Source: Sphingobium sp. MI1205
Lineage (GTDB): Bacteria > Pseudomonadota > Alphaproteobacteria > Sphingomonadales > Sphingomonadaceae
Reading direction: 5' to 3'
Assembly: GCF_001563285.1 (NCBI RefSeq)
Contig: NZ_CP005190.1
Location: 186,001-250,000, forward strand
DNA length: 64,000 bases
Below are positions 33,775 to 41,368 of this stretch, one piece after another. The notes below the pieces were generated by a model. The model saw only the letters and a list, made by a program, of their open reading frames with translations, searched no databases and was not told where the DNA came from. The stretch's first letter is position 1; each line of letters starts with the position of its first letter. A program made the translations under genes and the position numbers.

Positions 33775-34177
33775 TCCCTCATAGAGCATTCTAGACGTGT
33801 TTTCAATGTGATAGGAGAATTCGAATGGTCCAACATTCAGCACCGCAACAGCTTTGGACATGTCATAGGATCTGCAACTGATCGCTCCCGGTCTGGGCGC
33901 CGCTAGATCGTTTGGGCAAGAGACCGAACGGCACGCTGGTCTTCACAGAGATGCCGCGAAGGGGGGGCCGACCAGCTTCGATGTGAGTGTGGTTCGCTGC
34001 TGAATGCCCGGAAAGGAGAAATCCGCGTCGCTCACTTCCCGGACCCGGGTGCAATGCCACACCTCAGGCAAAGCTGCACCGCTGGTCATCGCTGCACCCT
34101 GTAATTAAGTGCGCGCTCGATTGCTCCGCGAAGCATTGCCCTGTCGCCGTCCAACTCCGATCTGCAACACGCCTTTT
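33775..34177. other. gene-poor gap
   Basis: About 400 bp with only short, low-quality frames. I see no convincing gene, repeat or terminator; it includes the promoter region for the 66-aa gene and the 3-prime end of the 62-aa gene's transcript. Confidence 0.4.
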
Positions 34178-34366
34178 TCAACGCGATCGGCCAGCAGTCC
34201 CTACCGGGCGCACCTCGGCCATAGCGTCATAGCTTTCGGTGAGTTCAAGCTGACGACCATCGGCGAACACGACCAGCGTTCCATCGTCGCAGGGCTGAAA
34301 ATAATCGATCTGGTCCATGTTGATCGTGACCGGATTGCCGTCGCCCAGGGTAAATTCCGCGATCAT
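34178..34366 (-). CDS. small hypothetical protein (62 aa), beta-rich
   Basis: The ATG at 34366 is preceded by GGAGGA 8 bp upstream, which strongly supports translation. The sequence alternates beta strands: EFTLGDGNPVTINMDQIDYF, DGTLVVFADGRQLELTESYD. The pattern 'value at residue, then F-x-DGRxLxVxES' recalls the FlbD/SwrD-like small beta proteins, but the match is weak and no role is assigned. Stands alone on the minus strand. Confidence 0.55.
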   Translation of the reverse strand: MIAEFTLGDGNPVTINMDQIDYFQPCDDGTLVVFADGRQLELTESYDAMAEVRPVGTAGRSR

Positions 34367-34472
34367 CGCCGTCCTCCGTTTCGATACTGAAACGCAGTCG
34401 GTCGGCTAATGATCCTTAGCGGCTGCGCGGCGGCGGCCTGGATAGCTACATGCCGGAGCTAAAAGCGCCATC

Positions 34473-34658
34473 TCATGGATCATTCACCGGCAGCGGCTTG
34501 TGCTCCTCCTCGGCGTGGTACACCACATCCCCTAGCCGCCTCATGTCCACCAGCTGGCCACACGCTGGGCAGGCGTAAAAGTTATCCGCCTCGTCCTCAG
34601 AAACGGCATAGGTGGGCAAACAAGCATTTAGCTCTTCGCGTGTCTTTTCGTCGATCAG
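34473..34658 (-). CDS. small zinc-ribbon-like protein, start codon uncertain
   Basis: A minus-strand frame ending at TGA 34473-34475 encodes ALIDEKTREELNACLPTYAV, EDEADNFYACPACGQLVDMR and DVVYHAEEEHKPLPVNDP. CPAC plus paired His (YHAEEEH) is a plausible zinc site. No ATG, GTG or TTG opens it sensibly; a CTG at 34658 with GGAG 10 bp upstream is the best candidate. The frame extends back to 34745 with another Cys pair (FFCSCG), so the gene may be truncated. Easily missed because of the unusual start. Confidence 0.4.
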   Translation of the reverse strand: MIDEKTREELNACLPTYAVSEDEADNFYACPACGQLVDMRRLGDVVYHAEEEHKPLPVNDP

Positions 34659-34727
34659 AGCACCACCGCTCCGGGCTGCCCCGCGCCGGAAACTGCCTGT
34701 TTGAGCTGGCGTCCCGCAGCTACAGAA

Positions 34728-34786
34728 GAAGCCCCGCAGCAGGGGTCACTGGCGGGGCTTCACAGGCTTTGCGCCTGTCCGCCAGT
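34728..34786. promoter_or_regulatory. two overlapping, mutually exclusive hairpins
   Basis: GAAGCCCCGC (34728-34737) and GCGGGGCTTC (34752-34761) form a perfect 10-bp stem. An alternative structure uses CTGGCGG (34750-34756) with CCGCCAG (34779-34785) plus inner ACAGGC/GCCTGT. Both share the GCGGGG segment, so only one can form at a time, as in an attenuator. It lies in the leader side of the zinc-ribbon gene on the minus strand. Confidence 0.45.
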
Positions 34787-34816
34787 ATACTCTCAGCTTG
34801 GTCGAAAACCCATGTC

Positions 34817-35363
34817 TCATAGGGATGAAAATCTCCGACATGGATTAAGAGGCTGCAGCAATTCCATCATGGTCGCGTGCCGCACCTTCTCTTCGCCTCC
34901 GAGATGTCGCACCTTCGCGCGCAATAGTGGCGTAATCCATTGCGCTGCCTTCCGCTTCTCTATGGCCACTGGCGGCGTTGATCGGCGCTGGCCCTCGATC
35001 GCTGCCCAGAAACGATCGCGCTCGTTCGCGTTGAGCGTGACCATGGCACCGCCAGCATCTTCCACGCCGTGCAGCGCCTCGCGCGCGCAATGCGCCATAG
35101 TAGGCCTAAGCCCTGCTCTGTGCCGACGATGACGAACTGCTCGACAGCGAACGCCTTAATCTTCAGCCATGACGTGGAATAGCCAGCGCGATATCGGCTG
35201 ACCGCCAGCTTAGAGGCGGTCCCCTTCAGCCCCAGCTGTTCCGCCTTGTGGAAAAACTCGGGTCCGTGCCCCACGATAGTCGCTGAACTGGATCGGAAAG
35301 GCAGGGTCCCGATCATATCGCGCCGCTTCTGGTCCAAAGCAGCTTTGTCGTTCAGCGGTCCAA
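34817..35363 (-). pseudogene. ligD: remnant of a LigD-type ATP-dependent DNA ligase
   Basis: Two minus-strand frames together match the C-terminal half of the LigD ligase domain. First part: EFFHKAEQLGLKGTASKLAV, SRYRAGYSTSWLKIKAFAVE, QFVIVGTEQGLG. After a frameshift near 35100: DRFWAAIEGQRRSTPPVAIE, KRKAAQWITPLLRAKVRHLG, GEEKVRHATMMELL, which is the OB-fold end. The catalytic N-terminal half and any start codon are missing, so it cannot encode an active ligase. It is followed upstream at 35364 by an intact operon, so the break point lies at about 35363. Confidence 0.8.
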
Positions 35364-35933
35364 TTACCTAACCGTCGCGAGATCCTTCAGCCAACACTCA
35401 AACCCCAACGGCCCCTTGGCGATATGACGGATGGCGCCCAGCACGTGGCGCCTGACGACCCATTGGAGCGTGCGGCGCCGCTTGGCGATCTCCGCGTAGC
35501 TTAATCCCTCCACGCTATTGAGTATGAATGTGTTGCGCCAATGTTCGGGCATCGAGGATAGCAACATTTGCTTCACGGCTTGGTCGTCGACTACATCACC
35601 ATCCCATAAAATGATGCCGGTGATGCCCAGCTCGTGCAATGTCTTTTCGCAATATGCCCGATAACGGATTTGCAATGCCGATTCCGCTCTTTCGATTTCA
35701 GCGGCCTTCCGACGCTCTGTTGTTTCGCCATCGAGCATCACGGTGATCATGGCGAGTGCCTCGGCGACGCATGCCTCGATCGCGGAAGGCTCGATGGACA
35801 GGCGAACCGCTATTTCCTCATAGGGAAGATCATCCAGGCGGTGCAGAAGATAGATCACCCTGGTCACCACCGGCAGCCGCGCCATAGCTCCTGCGTATGC
35901 GGCGGGCGTCAATCTCGCGCGTTCAAACATCAC
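35364..35933 (-). CDS. protein with two sigma-70 region-4-like domains (189 aa)
   Basis: Residues about 6-70 (LPVVTRVIYLLHRLDDLPYE, EIAVRLSIEPSAIEACVAEA) and about 115-178 (LSSMPEHWRNTFILNSVEGL, SYAEIAKRRRTLQWVVRRHV) each read as a region-4 helix-turn-helix of sigma factors: the 'P..R..f.L....gls..EIA....' pattern occurs twice. No region 2, which binds the core polymerase and the -10 box, is present. It is therefore not an ordinary sigma factor but more likely a DNA-binding regulator made from a duplicated sigma-4 module. Its ATGATG start overlaps the preceding gene's stop. Partners and target are unknown. Confidence 0.75.
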   Translation of the reverse strand: MMFERARLTPAAYAGAMARLPVVTRVIYLLHRLDDLPYEEIAVRLSIEPSAIEACVAEALAMITVMLDGETTERRKAAEIERAESALQIRYRAYCEKTLHELGITGIILWDGDVVDDQAVKQMLLSSMPEHWRNTFILNSVEGLSYAEIAKRRRTLQWVVRRHVLGAIRHIAKGPLGFECWLKDLATVR

Positions 35934-36148
35934 AGAATTCTCCTGTTGCGCGAGCTATCGTGGCAAGCGGTTGGCCGCATTGGCTTTCCACCCTTTGATG
36001 CAGTAAGCCCGCACACTCTATCGCCCGTGCGAGTTCGGTACTTCTGATCCGGTACGCCCGGCTGTGCCTCGAACAGCATTGCCGTGACGTTGCGCAGATC
36101 GCGCTGAACCAGCGATAACAGATGGTCCATATTGGTGCGCCTCGTCAT
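35930..36148 (-). CDS. small hypothetical protein coupled to its neighbours (72 aa)
   Basis: Starts in an ATGA overlap with the 205-aa gene upstream and its stop overlaps the start of the sigma-4 protein, so the three genes form a coupled operon; that arrangement is the main reason to call it. The first 35 residues (MDHLLSLVQRDLRNVTAMLF) look like a helix, the rest is basic with scattered cysteines. No family recognised. If it is not translated, its frame would be coincidental. Confidence 0.5.
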   Translation of the reverse strand: MTRRTNMDHLLSLVQRDLRNVTAMLFEAQPGVPDQKYRTRTGDRVCGLTASKGGKPMRPTACHDSSRNRRIL

Positions 36149-36762
36149 GCCTGTGCCTCCTGCTCTTCGCGCCTCGAGCCGACTGGACGCGGGTGCCCCG
36201 TCACGTCTTGCACGCGGTCGAGAAGGTCGCGTAGCAGCGGGCGTACCTGCGTCGCAGTGAAACCGCCGCTGTCGGGTTGCCGATTATCAAGTCGATGCGC
36301 ACGGCCCCATTTCCAATAGGGCGACAGAATGGCAGCAAGGCGCGCCATGTCGGGACAGTGATGACCAAGGCCTGTCGCGTTTGCATAGGCAAGTGCCTTC
36401 CCGACGTCCAACCGGATATTGCGCGCATTCCACTCGTCGGCGAAACCGATATCCAGCAAATGCGATGAAATTGCCAACTGGCCGACGATGCCGGCCTGGT
36501 AAAGCATTTCCCCGGCGTCTTTGGCAAACAGGCCGTGGTCGATTCCCAGGCAAAAGGACTCCGCATTGTGATAGCGGAAGCGGCTTAAGCGCTGCCCTTC
36601 CCCACTGCGTACGATCTCTGCGGGCCAGTCGTCGTATCGGTGGTGGAGCGCAGCAACAGCCTCGCCCCAACACGTGTTGGCAGCCGCGGCAACGGCAACC
36701 GGCGAGACTATCAAACCGCGCAACATTGCGCGTCGTGATCTGGTGGGAGGACTGTCACCCAT
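36145..36762 (-). CDS. putative Tat-exported protein of unknown function (205 aa)
   Basis: Starting at the ATG at 36762 (GGAGG 5 bp upstream), the N terminus is RSRRAMLRGLIVSPVAVAAA, a twin-arginine-type signal with a hydrophobic core ending near AAANTCWG. The frame remains open further up, but that part lacks a ribosome binding site and reads across the promoter. The mature part (DDWPAEIVRSGEGQRLSRFR, AGIVGQLAISSHLLDIGFAD, HHCPDMARLAAILSPYWKWG) is not recognised. First gene of the three-gene operon with the sigma-4 protein; divergent from the RHH gene across a nested palindrome. Confidence 0.65.
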   Translation of the reverse strand: MGDSPPTRSRRAMLRGLIVSPVAVAAAANTCWGEAVAALHHRYDDWPAEIVRSGEGQRLSRFRYHNAESFCLGIDHGLFAKDAGEMLYQAGIVGQLAISSHLLDIGFADEWNARNIRLDVGKALAYANATGLGHHCPDMARLAAILSPYWKWGRAHRLDNRQPDSGGFTATQVRPLLRDLLDRVQDVTGHPRPVGSRREEQEAQA

Positions 36763-36890
36763 ATGCACCTCCATTTTGTATTTTCGGCAGCCCAAGGAAG
36801 AGTTCGGGGGAAGCCGCGATGCCCGCAGTACCTCCGCACGATTCGCGGTCAGCATTGCAACTATGCGGGTCACAATCTCGCTTGCCCCAA

Positions 36891-36946
36891 TATACGCAAC
36901 CGTTTATCCAATAAACGACGGCGTATATTGAAATAAACGGTGGCGT
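36891..36946. promoter_or_regulatory. nested palindrome and direct repeat in the divergent promoter region
   Basis: TATACGC-AAC-CGTTTAT-CCA-ATAAACG-ACG-GCGTATA (36891-36927) is a symmetric double palindrome with 3-bp spacers. A second copy of its right half, ATAAACGNNGGCGT, lies at 36933-36946, exactly 22 bp (two helical turns) from the first at 36911. It lies between divergent genes, 29 bp before the RHH start, and is a likely cooperative operator. Confidence 0.7.
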
Positions 36947-36974
36947 CAACCAGTTTGGCTTGGAGATTGCCCGT

Positions 36975-37163
36975 ATGGCCGATAGCGCCGAAACGATGGG
37001 ACGCCCACCGCTTGGAATGAAGCCGACAACGATCAGGCTATCGGCAGAGACGATCAGACGCATTGAAGCGCTGGTCGGCAACAGGCGGCTTGCCTTGTTC
37101 ATTCGGGAGGCGGTCGAGAATGAGTTACAGCGCCGAGAGGAACCAAAGGTGCCAAGCGACTGA
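36975..37163 (+). CDS. ribbon-helix-helix protein (62 aa)
   Basis: Dimeric DNA-binding protein of the CopG/Arc type. Starting at the ATG at 36975 the protein has 62 residues; a TTG at 36960 is a possible longer start. The beta strand MKPTTIRLSAETIRRIEALV and the following helices LALFIREAVENELQRREE form the standard RHH core. It directly adjoins the nested palindrome and so is probably the factor that binds it, controlling itself and the divergent Tat/sigma-4 operon. It could also be an orphan antitoxin; no toxin gene follows it in frame. Confidence 0.7.
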   Translation: MADSAETMGRPPLGMKPTTIRLSAETIRRIEALVGNRRLALFIREAVENELQRREEPKVPSD

Positions 37164-37168
37164 TTCCT

Positions 37169-37218
37169 ACCTGAGAGGATGTCGGCTAAGCCGGCCTTGA
37201 AAAAGTGACCTTGAAGGT
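37169..37218. promoter_or_regulatory. two MqsA-type boxes upstream of the mqsR-like gene
   Basis: ACCT-TGA-AGGT (37208-37218) fits the ACCT-N2-4-AGGT operator of E. coli MqsA, as I recall it, exactly; ACCT-GAG-AGGA (37169-37179) misses only the last base. They lie just upstream of the toxin start at 37228, one overlapping its ribosome binding site. Binding by the local antitoxin is inference. Confidence 0.55.
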
Positions 37219-37227
37219 GTACATCCA

Positions 37228-37542
37228 TTGACGGTAAAGAAAAAGCCGCACCACGACCTCGCTGCGATCAAGGTGAAATTCGCGGATGCGGAATCGCTGG
37301 AGATCACGGGCAAGGCGGAGCGCGATGCCCGGGCTATTGGTTACTCGCTGGAGGATATCGTTGATGTCGTACAAGCACTGGATCCGGGTGACTTCGTGAA
37401 GTCGGAAACGGCTCATAACCCAGTTAACCCGCGCAATTGGCACGACACTTACCACATCCCTTGCGATGGCTTGTATCTTTATCTGAAGTTTGCCGGCGAG
37501 ACATTGGTCGACGTGATGCTTACGTCGTTCAAGGAGGTTTGA
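37228..37542 (+). CDS. mqsR: MqsR-family toxin (mRNA interferase)
   Basis: RelE-fold ribonuclease of a type II toxin-antitoxin pair. It starts at TTG 37228 and has 104 residues. Matches to MqsR: an N-terminal KKKPHHDLAAIKVKFADAES, the central SLEDIVDVVQALDPGDFVKS, and NPRNWHDTYHIPCDGLYLYL, KFAGETLVDVMLTSFKEV, corresponding to the W-x-D-x-Y and V-x-SFKE elements of the family. The order toxin first, then antitoxin, separated by 3 bp, is the MqsRA order and the reverse of most type II pairs. Use of TTG may keep toxin output low. Confidence 0.85.
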   Translation: MTVKKKPHHDLAAIKVKFADAESLEITGKAERDARAIGYSLEDIVDVVQALDPGDFVKSETAHNPVNPRNWHDTYHIPCDGLYLYLKFAGETLVDVMLTSFKEV

Positions 37543-37545
37543 GAC

Positions 37546-38040
37546 GTGTCAGAAACCCGAATTCATCCTGAGACCGGAAAGTCGCTGCGGCGTGATGTCC
37601 GCCAGCAGACGGTGCGGGTCGGTTCAATGTCACAGGTCGTCGATGTTCCGGGCTGGTATCCCGATGACGATGGCGATTCCGTCCATACTGGTGCCGACCT
37701 GAAAGCCTCAAATGAGGCCTATAAGTCGCTTCGGGACGCCTATGCCAAACATGTGAGGGCCGTCCGCAAGAAGCTCGGCCTTACACAGGAAGAAGCCGGC
37801 CATATCATTGGTGGAGGTAAACGCGCGTTTCAGAAATATGAGAGCGGCGCTACGCCGCCGAGCGAGGCTGCCGTTGGTCTCATTGAGCTGCTTGCCCGCC
37901 ACCCCGATGAGATAGAAACGCTGCGAGCCTTTCGTCCCCCGTTCAAAGAGCGCACGTTGGCCAATCCAAAGCCATCGGTCGCTTTACCTGCGGTTCCCGC
38001 CCGCCGCGGCGTTCGTACCGAACGCAAGTTGCAAGCATAA
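37546..38040 (+). CDS. mqsA: MqsA-family antitoxin lacking the zinc-binding cysteines
   Basis: Antitoxin and autorepressor of 164 residues, starting at GTG 37546 after an AAGGAGG site. Residues about 65-135 are the MqsA-type HTH domain: RKKLGLTQEEAGHIIGGGKR, AFQKYESGATPPSEAAVGLI. The N-terminal domain, which in E. coli MqsA binds zinc through two CxxC pairs, has no cysteine anywhere; the corresponding places read HPETG and YPDDDG. There is an extra basic C-terminal tail of about 30 residues (VPARRGVRTERKLQA). It probably still binds MqsR and the ACCT-N-AGGT boxes, but without zinc. Confidence 0.85.
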   Translation: MSETRIHPETGKSLRRDVRQQTVRVGSMSQVVDVPGWYPDDDGDSVHTGADLKASNEAYKSLRDAYAKHVRAVRKKLGLTQEEAGHIIGGGKRAFQKYESGATPPSEAAVGLIELLARHPDEIETLRAFRPPFKERTLANPKPSVALPAVPARRGVRTERKLQA

Positions 38041-38341
38041 AAAGGGCGACGATCGCACTCAGCCCGCAGAATCTGCCTATCTAAGTTTCATCCCTATGGC
38101 GGACCTACATCAGCACATTGCGGGTCTGTCCCGCTTCGGCTCTCAGTTTGGCGCCACAGAAACGGCTTCTGATGCCCGTCTCCACCTCGACCAGCGACAG
38201 CATGGTACTGCCTCGCCAGCGTCATGGCCTTGAGGCCCACAGCCGAGCAGAAGCTCCCTCCGACACCGCCGGCGCCCCCCGGTTGTTAGCGTCGGACTAC
38301 AGGACCTGCGCGGAAGAAAATAATCGGCTGCTGTGGTCTCC
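38041..38341. other. gap between mqsA and the traI stop
   Basis: 300 bp between convergent genes. No convincing reading frame and no clear T-tailed hairpin; presumably the 3-prime ends of both transcripts. Confidence 0.4.
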
Positions 38342-41300
38342 TTAAAGATCGAGGCCAAGGCTCCGGTCAGGGAGCGTAGGGAAGATTTCTGCGCGATCGG
38401 ATTGCGAGCGGCCCTGCCTATCGGCAGCGGCTACGTCGTTGCTCTTAGGCCCCGAACTCTGAGCACGATCGCTCGGCGATGACGGAGCTCCATCGGTAAG
38501 ACCCAGCTCCCCTGTCCGTGCGGCGCGCGCTGCCCCGTCCGACTTGCCATCAATGTCGAGCCGACCGACGGTTTCGAGCGCGGAGGTCTTGTTGCCAGGA
38601 TTGCTGGCAAGCTGGCGTTCGAGCTTGGCCTTGTCGTCGACGATCATGGTCAGCTGATCACGAACACGGGTGACACCAACGTTGAACAAGCGCTGATTGG
38701 AGAGATGCTTTTCATAGCTGGCCATGACCGTGATGGCCCTGTCAGTCGTGATACCCTGCGCCATGTGCATGTTGAGGCTATAGGCCAAGTCCACCCGCGA
38801 CAGCATCGGATCGGACACGCCCAGGGTAATCCGCTGCTGTGCTGCCGTCTCGACCGTGACGCCGCTCCCATCGATTGCAACGATCTTGGCAATGGCGGCA
38901 TTGTGCAGGTCGCGCGGTTTATCGTTGGCGGTCCAGCGGATGCGTTCGCCCGCCCGGACCTGGATGGTCTTCTTTTCCGACAGCTGAAGCCGGTCACGGG
39001 TTTTCTGCATGGAAAGCTTCTGGGGGTCGAAGAGGAGGCGCTCGCGGCCATTACGAAGGGCGACTTTGCCGTTGGCGTGGACCTTGACCACCTCATAGCG
39101 TCCACGCTTCAGACCGACATCCTGCGCACCGCCGTGCCCGACCTCCAACGTCTGGCCCGCCTGGTAGTTCTTCGCGTAGCGCAATTCCTCGCGGGTGAGG
39201 TTGACGCGCTCGTAGACAGTGAGGTTGATCGGCTTACCGCGCAGTGTGCCTTCTGTGGCCAGGCCTTCCTGTATGCGTTCATTGATTGCCGCCCGCGCTT
39301 CGCGGCCCGATGCAAAGACCGCTGTGCGCTCCCGTTCTTCGGCCGAGAGGCCGAGCCAACGATCGGCTGCATCTTCGGCCGGGCTATCCGATTCAATGAC
39401 GTTGTCCCGCAGGATACGCATGGCGACGCCTGCCTTCCCCGCATTTGCCAATGACGCCACCGTTCGGAGCAGCGTGTTGCGCTGACGGATATTCTGGTCC
39501 ATCCGGGCCATGGTCCCGCCGCCGGCCTGTATCATGGCAAAGGCTTTGCCAGCATCGATCGAGGAAAGCTGTTGACGGTCACCGACCAGGACCAGCTTGT
39601 CGATCCTGAGCGCGTCGGCGATCTGGTGCAGCCTCAGCATATCCTGCGACGACACCATGGAGGTTTCGTCGACGACGATCATCGTGTTTGCGAGGCCTGC
39701 GCGGACCTCCTCATAGCGCGAGCCGCTCTGCTCGGTGATGAACCGCTGATGGGCAAGGACAAAGGATGCAATGGTCTGGCTCTTGATCCCGGCCCCTTCC
39801 GCCATATCGGCCACCATCTTGTTCTGGAAGGCGAGACCCAGAACCTGACGGCCTTCCCCCTCGGCCACGCGCGCCACCGCAGACAGCATGGTTGATTTGC
39901 CGGCCCCCGCGACGCCCTGGATGGTCACGGTTCGATCCGCCGTGGACACAATCAGGCTCGCGGCGCCTAGTTGCCCAGCGTTTAGCTCATGGACGCTGAC
40001 GGCCTGAAGGCGAGCGGGAGCGTCCGCGGCCGCGACGATCGGTGCGGCCGAACCCTTGCCAGATTCGACAAGCCCAAGGATCCTTTCTTCGGTGGCGAGG
40101 GCTTGCCTGGTCGTCACCATCGATATGGCCCCGTCGCTGTCGCGGCCGACGCCGGGTATAAGCGTACCCCGCTTGGTCAGCGTGGCTATGCGCTGATCGA
40201 CATGTTCGATCGTAACTCCCTTCAACCCCAGGTCCAGCGCGGTTTTGGCAAGGTCCGTGATCTTGAAGGCGGCCTCGCGCTCGGCCTGAATCCTTACCGC
40301 CGACGCGACGGCAAGCTGCGCGCGAGCGGCTGATGCAGTGACCATCATGCGGGCCAGTCCACGATCGACCAAAGGGTCGTCCCGCGCGAGGATTCCGGAC
40401 AGCTTGTCGAAGGCCGTCGCAATGACCTCCTTCATGGCATGATAGCCCCGATGCAGCGTGCCCTGTGCCCGTTCCTGCGTGCTGCGCGCCTCGGCCATCG
40501 AGAGGAAGTCCTTGCCGGTAAAACCGAGCTCGGCGGCCTTTTCCTTCCACGCCTTCCCCAGCGCATCACGATCGTCGATATTGAGCTTGGGATCGCGGGT
40601 CCGCTTGGTGATCGAAAATAGTGCCTCGCGTGACGTGACGCCGAGCTCAGCAGCCTTGGCAAGAATGTCCTGCCGCCGCTGACTGAAAGCGTCGATCACG
40701 TCCCTTGGCACACCGGCAATTTCAAAGGTGCCATGCTTGCCCTTCATGTCCATCACATAGCCCAGCTTCTCCAGCTCATGGCGCAAGGCGGCATGGTAGA
40801 TCGTGCCGATGACGCTGTTGGCCTTCCAGATCGCGCCATTGTGGAGGGCCTGCCATTTCCCATCAGGCATCCGCGTCAGATTGGCGATAACCGCATGGAC
40901 ATGCCCCTGGGGGTCGAGGGCGCGGCTCGTGTCATGCTCGAACAAGGCATAGACGAGGTTGCCGGTCTTTATCGGGGCCTTCTTTCCGTCAATGTCCCGC
41001 CGCCCCTCGGCGAGGTTCTGTTCCACCCATTTCATGGTGGATTGCACCGCGCTCATATTGGCAGCGAGAATATGTCGGTCTCCGGCTACATAGGCCATGA
41101 TTGAGGCTGATTTGGGCATGGAGAAGGTGAGGTCGGTCCCCGACTGGCGGTTCTCCACCTGGGCAACACCGGTGCCGTCAGGGAGAATGCCATTGAGAAT
41201 GCGTTCGAACGCATCTTTCGTGACCTGGCCGGAAAGGCCGAGCTCCTGTGCCCCCTCCCCTGCCCAGATGCTCACTTCCGACGACCCTTCGACCGTGTAA

Positions 41301-41365
41301 TAATTATCCTTCGCAAAATAGTTGGCGGCGCCGGAGGCGGAGCGAACGGGTGCGACGGAAAGCAT
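38342..41365 (-). CDS. traI: conjugative relaxase-helicase TraI (MobF family)
   Basis: Nicks oriT, stays covalently bound to the transferred strand and unwinds the plasmid. 1007 residues: closer to TrwC (about 970) than to F TraI (about 1750). The N-terminal relaxase has the tyrosines Y16 and Y22/Y23 (AANYFAKDNYYTVEG) and the metal-binding histidines H144, H155 and H157 (LFEHDTSRALDPQGHVHAVI). The helicase part has Walker A QGVAGAGKSTMLSAVARVAE at about residue 490, TIASFVLAHQRFITEQSG, and VVDETSMVSSQDMLRLHQIA (Walker B), ending with AYSLNMHMAQGITTDRAITV. The last 100 residues are disordered. It is 3 bp after traD in a minus-strand operon. Confidence 0.95.
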   Translation of the reverse strand: MLSVAPVRSASGAANYFAKDNYYTVEGSSEVSIWAGEGAQELGLSGQVTKDAFERILNGILPDGTGVAQVENRQSGTDLTFSMPKSASIMAYVAGDRHILAANMSAVQSTMKWVEQNLAEGRRDIDGKKAPIKTGNLVYALFEHDTSRALDPQGHVHAVIANLTRMPDGKWQALHNGAIWKANSVIGTIYHAALRHELEKLGYVMDMKGKHGTFEIAGVPRDVIDAFSQRRQDILAKAAELGVTSREALFSITKRTRDPKLNIDDRDALGKAWKEKAAELGFTGKDFLSMAEARSTQERAQGTLHRGYHAMKEVIATAFDKLSGILARDDPLVDRGLARMMVTASAARAQLAVASAVRIQAEREAAFKITDLAKTALDLGLKGVTIEHVDQRIATLTKRGTLIPGVGRDSDGAISMVTTRQALATEERILGLVESGKGSAAPIVAAADAPARLQAVSVHELNAGQLGAASLIVSTADRTVTIQGVAGAGKSTMLSAVARVAEGEGRQVLGLAFQNKMVADMAEGAGIKSQTIASFVLAHQRFITEQSGSRYEEVRAGLANTMIVVDETSMVSSQDMLRLHQIADALRIDKLVLVGDRQQLSSIDAGKAFAMIQAGGGTMARMDQNIRQRNTLLRTVASLANAGKAGVAMRILRDNVIESDSPAEDAADRWLGLSAEERERTAVFASGREARAAINERIQEGLATEGTLRGKPINLTVYERVNLTREELRYAKNYQAGQTLEVGHGGAQDVGLKRGRYEVVKVHANGKVALRNGRERLLFDPQKLSMQKTRDRLQLSEKKTIQVRAGERIRWTANDKPRDLHNAAIAKIVAIDGSGVTVETAAQQRITLGVSDPMLSRVDLAYSLNMHMAQGITTDRAITVMASYEKHLSNQRLFNVGVTRVRDQLTMIVDDKAKLERQLASNPGNKTSALETVGRLDIDGKSDGAARAARTGELGLTDGAPSSPSDRAQSSGPKSNDVAAADRQGRSQSDRAEIFPTLPDRSLGLDL

Positions 41366-41368
41366 GGA

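Noticed and set aside
33863..34060. 65-codon minus-strand frame in the gap after traG
   Set aside because: No ribosome binding site and no credible composition; left as gap.
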